A stretch of DNA of 64,000 nucleotides from Mucilaginibacter phenanthrenivorans (GTDB taxonomy: Bacteria; Bacteroidota; Bacteroidia; Sphingobacteriales; Sphingobacteriaceae). The position numbers were made by a program, and so were the translations under genes. The notes under the pieces are model-generated. The model searched no databases. It had not been told where the DNA came from and saw only the letters and a program-made list of their open reading frames with translations. This document shows, piece by piece, positions 60,112 to 64,000 of the stretch. The stretch is taken from positions 496,001-560,000 of the forward strand of contig NZ_JAHVAP010000001.1 in NCBI RefSeq assembly GCF_024721155.1. Direction: 5' to 3'. Each line of letters begins with the position of its first letter. Positions within the stretch are counted from its first letter, which is position 1.

Positions 60112-61341
60112 ATGAGTTTTATGTTAGAAAAAAGCTTTGGTTTGCTGTTTTACTTAAAACAGACCCCTAATTACAAAAAGGATCAGATGTACATTTATTT
60201 AAGGATAACTGTAGATGGAGTTTCAAAGGAGATCTCGACTAAACGTTTATGGTTCGTTTCTAAATGGAACGTTAGGAGCGGCCGTGCAGAAGGCACGAAT
60301 GAAGAAGCCCGTTCTATCAATAACATGCTGGATACTTTGCAGGTTAAAGCCCACGAGGCCAAAAGAATGTTAATCGATGCTGACCAGGAAATATCAGCGC
60401 AAGGAATAAAAAACCTGATGCTGGGCGTAGACGACCGCAAAATGATACTCGAAGTTTTCCAGGAGCACAATGACCAGGTTGCTGCTCTCGTTCCACAAGA
60501 ATACTCTGCTGGCACGCTCGATTTGTTCAAACGCACGCTGAATCATACCCGTTCGTTCATTCAATGGAAATACAGGGTTGATGATCTGGACATTAAAAAA
60601 TTGAATTATGAGTTCATTAGTCAATATTCGTTTTGGCTTAAAAGCGTGCGTAAATGTCAGCATAACTCCGCCATGAAATACCTGACTTATTTTAAGAAAA
60701 CAGTTTTGCTTTGTGTTAAATACGGATGGTTGAAAAGTGATCCTTTTGCAGGATTCAATTTAAACAGGAAAGAAGTTGAGAAACCATATTTAACAGAAGA
60801 TGAGCTGAAACGCATCATTTCAAAAGACTTTCGGTCACAGCGATTGAGTAACGTTCGGGATATTTTCGTCTTTTGCTGCTATACGGGATTGGCTTATATT
60901 GACGCCAAGCAGCTCAAATCTTCCGAACTCGTGAAAGGTTTCGATGGTGAACAGTGGATCATTAAAAACAGGCAAAAGACAGAATCCGCTTCAAGGATAC
61001 CACTACTTCCGGCAGCACAAACGATTTTGGACAAGTATAAAGCAGACCCTCAATGCCAGGCGAAGGACGCAGTTCTTCCAATGTTGACTAATCAAAAGAT
61101 GAATGAATACCTGAAAGAAATAGCCGAACGTTGCGATATAGATAAGCTATTAACCTTTCATGTTGCAAGACATACGTTCGCTACCACAGTTACTTTGAGT
61201 AACGGGGTGCCAATGGAAACGGTGTCTAAAATGCTTGGCCACAAAAATTTACGGCAGACCCAGCACTATGCAAAAATAGTAGATGCTAAAGTTGCCTTTG
61301 ATATGAAACAACTTAAGGATAAACTCAGCCTCCAGGGGTAA
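60112..61341 (+). CDS. Tyrosine recombinase (phage/ICE-type integrase)
   Basis: 409 residues. N-terminal arm-binding-like domain (about 1-95), core-binding SAM-like domain (about 110-215), catalytic domain (about 220-400). Catalytic His-x-x-Arg is HVARH (His350, Arg353), then LGHKNLRQTQHYAK with the nucleophile Tyr386. In the first box YTGLAYIDAK the usual Arg is Ala261, as in the Bacteroidota IntDOT-like group where this Arg is absent. Adjacent to tRNA-Ser; directed away from it. ATG at 60121 is an alternative start. Confidence 0.92.
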   Translation: MSFMLEKSFGLLFYLKQTPNYKKDQMYIYLRITVDGVSKEISTKRLWFVSKWNVRSGRAEGTNEEARSINNMLDTLQVKAHEAKRMLIDADQEISAQGIKNLMLGVDDRKMILEVFQEHNDQVAALVPQEYSAGTLDLFKRTLNHTRSFIQWKYRVDDLDIKKLNYEFISQYSFWLKSVRKCQHNSAMKYLTYFKKTVLLCVKYGWLKSDPFAGFNLNRKEVEKPYLTEDELKRIISKDFRSQRLSNVRDIFVFCCYTGLAYIDAKQLKSSELVKGFDGEQWIIKNRQKTESASRIPLLPAAQTILDKYKADPQCQAKDAVLPMLTNQKMNEYLKEIAERCDIDKLLTFHVARHTFATTVTLSNGVPMETVSKMLGHKNLRQTQHYAKIVDAKVAFDMKQLKDKLSLQG

Positions 61342-61362
61342 TATGTATAAATAAGTCAATTA

Positions 61363-61391
61363 TGAGGTGTCGCATTTTGCGACACCTCATT
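61363..61391. terminator. Bidirectional terminator of integrase and HTH gene
   Basis: Perfect 13-bp stem ATGAGGTGTCGCA / TGCGACACCTCAT with a 3-nt loop, between two convergent genes. Confidence 0.9.
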
Positions 61392-61717
61392 TAAATTTGT
61401 TTTCTGAATTTTGCAGCTTGTTTAATTATTTCCTCTGTCGTTTTCATTCTTCCTGCCTTAATCCACTCATCTAATTCAGTGTTTAAAAAGTATAAACGTT
61501 TCCCAGGCTTATTAACGGGTATCTGCTTTCTGCTGACTAAGGAATAAAGCGCAGTCACGGTGATCTGTAAATAGTCCGCTGCTTCATTAACGTTGAGAAA
61601 TTTTTTCTTGTGCTACTGTTCAAAATGTAATTTGAGCAATAAATCTTCAATGAGTTCCACTTTCCCGAATAGCTGCCTGAGCACCTCCGGCATTTTATCA
61701 AAACCAAATTCATCCAT
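61391..61717 (-). pseudogene. HTH (excisionase/MerR-type) gene interrupted by in-frame TAG
   Basis: From ATG at 61717 the frame reads 34 codons (MDEFGFDKMPEVLRQLFGKV, then ELIEDLLLKLHFEQ), meets TAG at 61613-61615, and continues in the same frame for 73 codons to TAA at 61391: HKKKFLNVNEAADYLQITVT through RLYFLNTELDEWI, a helix-turn-helix of the excisionase type. Length and order fit the usual Bacteroidota mobile-element HTH protein, so the TAG is probably a nonsense mutation. A separate reinitiated product cannot be excluded. The gap 61718-61870 holds nothing recognised. Confidence 0.75.
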
Positions 61718-61870
61718 AGTTTAAAATTTGGCTCAAATTAGCTTGTAAAACGATTTGAAGTGGTAGGTTAAAATAGTGATCAGGAGTTTTTCAAGCATTG
61801 TTTCCGGCAAGCTTGTTTCGCAGGGAAACGGAGAAAGTGGCTGGCCGGAGCGCGGTAGGCGCAAAAATCA

Positions 61871-62323
61871 TCAGGAGGGTTGATAGGCCTCGATTTTAGC
61901 CTCAATATGGGCCAGGTATTGATTTATTAATTGTTTCACGATATACCAGTCCAATCCGTTGTTTCCGCAGCCGAGAGCAGGAAGGGCGATATGTCCAATA
62001 TCAGTTTCGTTCATCAAACGGACGAGGTCCTGCAAACCTTGTTCAATGTAGGTATATTCAGATGGCAGACGCCAATGTGTTTTTGTCTGAAAATTGATAA
62101 TAAGGCGTTCGCTTAAATGCAGGCTTCTGTCTTTTACAGACAGCAGTTTTCCAACCTGCAATTCATGATTAAGGCAAGCTTCACGGTAGCGCTGATAATT
62201 ATACGGAAATTCATTTTTGAATTGCAAAGCAATGCCTTTGCCCATCACGCCAACGGTGTTGACCGTATTGACGAGCGCATAGGCATTGCTTTGGAATATA
62301 TCACCATATAAAATCTTAATCAT
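61871..62323 (-). CDS. Macro-domain protein (DarG/TARG-like)
   Basis: 150 residues, a single macro domain. ADP-ribose-binding marks are ALVNTVNTVGVMGKGIALQFK (about residues 16-36), and IALPALGCGNNGLDW. This sequence type is closest to the DarG/TARG macro domains that remove ADP-ribose from DNA or protein. No DarT-like toxin (DUF4433) is adjacent. It begins one base after the PRTRC ThiF stop, so it is part of the PRTRC operon. Confidence 0.9.
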   Translation of the reverse strand: MIKILYGDIFQSNAYALVNTVNTVGVMGKGIALQFKNEFPYNYQRYREACLNHELQVGKLLSVKDRSLHLSERLIINFQTKTHWRLPSEYTYIEQGLQDLVRLMNETDIGHIALPALGCGNNGLDWYIVKQLINQYLAHIEAKIEAYQPS

Positions 62324-62324
62324 A

Positions 62325-63140
62325 TTAAGCTACTTTGAGGGGCTGCGTTTTGAAATCTTTAAGGTTCAGAAAAAAGCCCCGGTTAAACAATATCCCTTCC
62401 CGGAAAAGTTGCCATAGGAGTGAAGCCCCGCAGTTGGCCAATGCCGAGTTGATGAACAAATCCTGTTTGGTAAGTGCCTCCGCCAATGAACAGCTCGGCG
62501 TGTCATCGTCGTGTTCAGATTGTAGCAACAAATCCTTAAATTCATCGGTTACCAAAGCTAGTTTTTCAACCGGCCTGTATAGCTTGGATTCAGGTTGTTG
62601 GACTTTATCCAAAGTCGACAATATGACCTGTCCGCTTGCACGGCTGTTGCCGAAATCAAGCCAGTATTTTACCCGGTTACGGCCATAATACCTTTTCGCG
62701 AATGCCTTCAACACTTCGGCAATCTCAAATCTTGCTTTAGCGGTATCAACGCAGCTAATGGTAATAGTGGCGCTTCCTTTATCCACATCTTTCAGGTTAT
62801 TATCGTAGCGTTCCATTTCTGCTTTCCAGTTTGTGCCAAAAAACCTGTTGATGCGGTTCACCAATGTGACCGATTTGAACTGGCCTAACTCGGACGTGGT
62901 GAACAACTGCCTGCCCAGGTTCGCCCTTTCTACTTTATCATTGTCCCAAACCCTGACCATTAAACCCGGATGGTCTAGGGCAATTAAGGCGTGATTCATT
63001 CTGGCCAAAGCAGTCAGCACCTGCCCACCTGTACCACCTGCGCCGATGAGATTAACTGTTACCGGGTTATAAGGCTGTAATAGTTCCTTTTGTATGATGT
63101 GAACCGCAGTTTTTGCGGGTTCTTTTTTCTTTGCTTTCAT
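62325..63140 (-). CDS. PRTRC-system ThiF-family protein
   Basis: 271 residues of the ThiF/E1-like ATP-binding fold: glycine loop NLIGAGGTGGQVL (33-39), RVWDNDKVERANLGRQLF (ATP/Mg-binding Asp and Arg), and a conserved DDDTPSCSLAEALTKQDLF with Cys about two-thirds along. ThiF proteins adenylate a C-terminal Gly or similar group. PRTRC cassettes (ParB-related, ThiF-related) are found on plasmids and integrative elements; their role is unknown. Overlaps the upstream PRTRC B gene by 4 bases. Confidence 0.9.
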   Translation of the reverse strand: MKAKKKEPAKTAVHIIQKELLQPYNPVTVNLIGAGGTGGQVLTALARMNHALIALDHPGLMVRVWDNDKVERANLGRQLFTTSELGQFKSVTLVNRINRFFGTNWKAEMERYDNNLKDVDKGSATITISCVDTAKARFEIAEVLKAFAKRYYGRNRVKYWLDFGNSRASGQVILSTLDKVQQPESKLYRPVEKLALVTDEFKDLLLQSEHDDDTPSCSLAEALTKQDLFINSALANCGASLLWQLFREGILFNRGFFLNLKDFKTQPLKVA

Positions 63141-63700
63141 ATAATCAGTTGCTTTAATGTAAGGCCATTTTTGCGTAGTTCATCCAGCGGAAAGTCTTTG
63201 CCTGTTTCCATCAGCGTCCGCCACAATTCTTTGGTGTCGGTTTTGGTGCTGCTTCCGCCATTGATAGAATGGCTGAAGTAGCTATTATAAAAATAGTTTT
63301 CCCATTGGCTCATAAAATCCTCTAAACAGGCATTTCGCCCGATGTCAATTTTAACGGTTCCCATGCATACATTCCCGTTATTGTAAATATTAAGGTAGGG
63401 GGCATGATGCAAGACTGTTTGCCCGTTTGGTTTAGTTTTGCCCTTTACGGCGTAAACCATTAATTTATCTGCGGAGGCTTTCCAAACCATCGCCGGGACT
63501 TTTGCCTTACCTGATGGTATGTTTAAACTGTCCACAAAAAACAAGTTGGTTTCCTTTGGCGGTGTGTACCAAAGGGCATAACCATTCGTGCCATAATTCA
63601 CATATAGGACTTTTGATGGCAAAATCCCCCGGCTTTTGAGGTAACCGCCTTTGAGTTCCTGTGTTGCCTGCAATAACTCGTTTAAGGCCGACATTTCCAT
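63137..63700 (-). CDS. PRTRC-system protein B
   Basis: 187 residues. Conserved-looking segments are VNYGTNGYALWYTPPKETNLFF, VPAMVWKASADKLMVYAVKG, HAPYLNIYNNGNVCMGTVKI and WENYFYNSYFSHSING, the usual PRTRC B pattern. No known catalytic motif. It is translationally coupled (4-base overlap) to the ThiF gene. Together with ThiF and the macro gene it forms a tight three-gene unit of a mobile element. Confidence 0.9.
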   Translation of the reverse strand: MEMSALNELLQATQELKGGYLKSRGILPSKVLYVNYGTNGYALWYTPPKETNLFFVDSLNIPSGKAKVPAMVWKASADKLMVYAVKGKTKPNGQTVLHHAPYLNIYNNGNVCMGTVKIDIGRNACLEDFMSQWENYFYNSYFSHSINGGSSTKTDTKELWRTLMETGKDFPLDELRKNGLTLKQLII

Positions 63701-63846
63701 TAATGTAAGTGGATGGGCGTTTATCGGCTGTCCTTGCTTGCCAATGTCATAGCTTTCGCTCCGGTAAAATCCAAAATATAGCTATGGAGCCGGCATGGAT
63801 TTTTAGGGAGATGCGGCTGTTTTAAGCTGATGGTTTGATCTGTGGA

Positions 63847-63999
63847 TCACCGGTCAAAACCTGTTTGAGGATTATTGTCTTTTTGCGGATGAGGACTTAT
63901 GCGCAATGCGGACATAAGTCCCTGGATGACTGGTTCTGCCCAATTTGGTATTTTCTGGCTAATAAATTTGACTTTATCCCTTTCAATGTTCAATAAGGG
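63847..63999 (-). CDS. C-terminal fragment of a gene cut by the window edge
   Basis: An open frame from the window end ends at TGA (63847-63849); 50 residues are visible, including NIERDKVKFISQKIPNWAEP and ISPHPQKDNNPQTG. No family recognised; it lies where another PRTRC or plasmid-type gene would be. The gap 63701-63846 shows no other gene. Confidence 0.5.
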   Translation of the reverse strand, partial: PLLNIERDKVKFISQKIPNWAEPVIQGLMSALRISPHPQKDNNPQTGFDR

Positions 64000-64000
64000 T

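Noticed and set aside
61871..62323. DarTG toxin-antitoxin system
   Set aside because: The macro domain resembles DarG but no DarT-type (DUF4433) gene lies beside it in the window.
62335..62688. Plus-strand open frame of 117 codons opposite the ThiF gene
   Set aside because: It lies wholly antisense to a well-supported ThiF frame, has no family features and no start signals.

Overview
The window looks like a Bacteroidota chromosome of the Sphingobacteriaceae type (Mucilaginibacter or Pedobacter-like). The reasons are TAnnTTTG-type -7 promoter boxes, A-rich leaders without clear Shine-Dalgarno sites, a SusC/SusD locus with an ECF sigma factor and FecR, a LuxC-like acyl-CoA reductase beside a ferredoxin, DUF3857 proteins and a PRTRC cassette. 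The genus is an inference, not a computed assignment.

Layout. 1-8.3 kb: mixed housekeeping and envelope genes (two SDR-fold enzymes, an acid phosphatase, YjbQ, a deacetylase, acyl-CoA reductase/ferredoxin, an NlpC/P60 peptidase, a WD40 protein). 8.4-16.8 kb: a complete histidine operon on the minus strand, hisG-D-C-B-H-A-F-IE, preceded by a promoter and a 20-codon leader peptide with seven His codons. Nearly every gap in this operon is filled by a different palindromic repeat. In two gaps a 423-bp element carrying a DUF559 (Vsr-like nuclease fold) reading frame has inserted so that it is fused in frame to HisH and to HisF, the two partner subunits of imidazole glycerol phosphate synthase. A roughly 100-bp copy with the same ends but no gene lies between hisG and hisD. 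16.8-31.8 kb: a DUF2264 protein with a GT-C membrane protein, gmhB, small lipoproteins and membrane proteins, an esterase, a BlaI/BlaR1 pair with a clear operator, phhB, mutS, and a second NlpC/P60 lipoprotein. 31.8-40.1 kb: two tandem DUF3857/transglutaminase proteins, a DnaQ-like exonuclease, queG and a deacetylase. 40.3-50.8 kb: a GH92 alpha-mannosidase polysaccharide-utilisation locus (ECF sigma, FecR, STN-containing SusC, SusD, GH92, Gfo/Idh/MocA), with a candidate antisense RNA at the susC start. 50.9-59.6 kb: ruvB, a DPM1-like glycosyltransferase, a POT transporter, a CHAP-like protein, a thiolase and a 7TMR-HD phosphohydrolase.

From 59.7 kb a mobile element begins: tRNA-Ser(GCT), its terminator, paired repeats, a tyrosine recombinase, an HTH (excisionase-like) gene broken by an in-frame TAG, and a tight operon of PRTRC protein B, PRTRC ThiF and a macro-domain protein. 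It continues beyond the window.

A recurring intergenic feature is a set of hairpin-prone arrays built from short repeated words (for example GTTCATGGTTCATAG, GAGATTAGAGATTAG, TTTCGGAATTCG, GTTGTAAAGG, AAGTTGA). They sit at gene 3' ends, differ in word but share architecture, and in two cases run into the coding sequence and supply the stop codon. These arrays and the DUF559 element are the most unusual content of the window.
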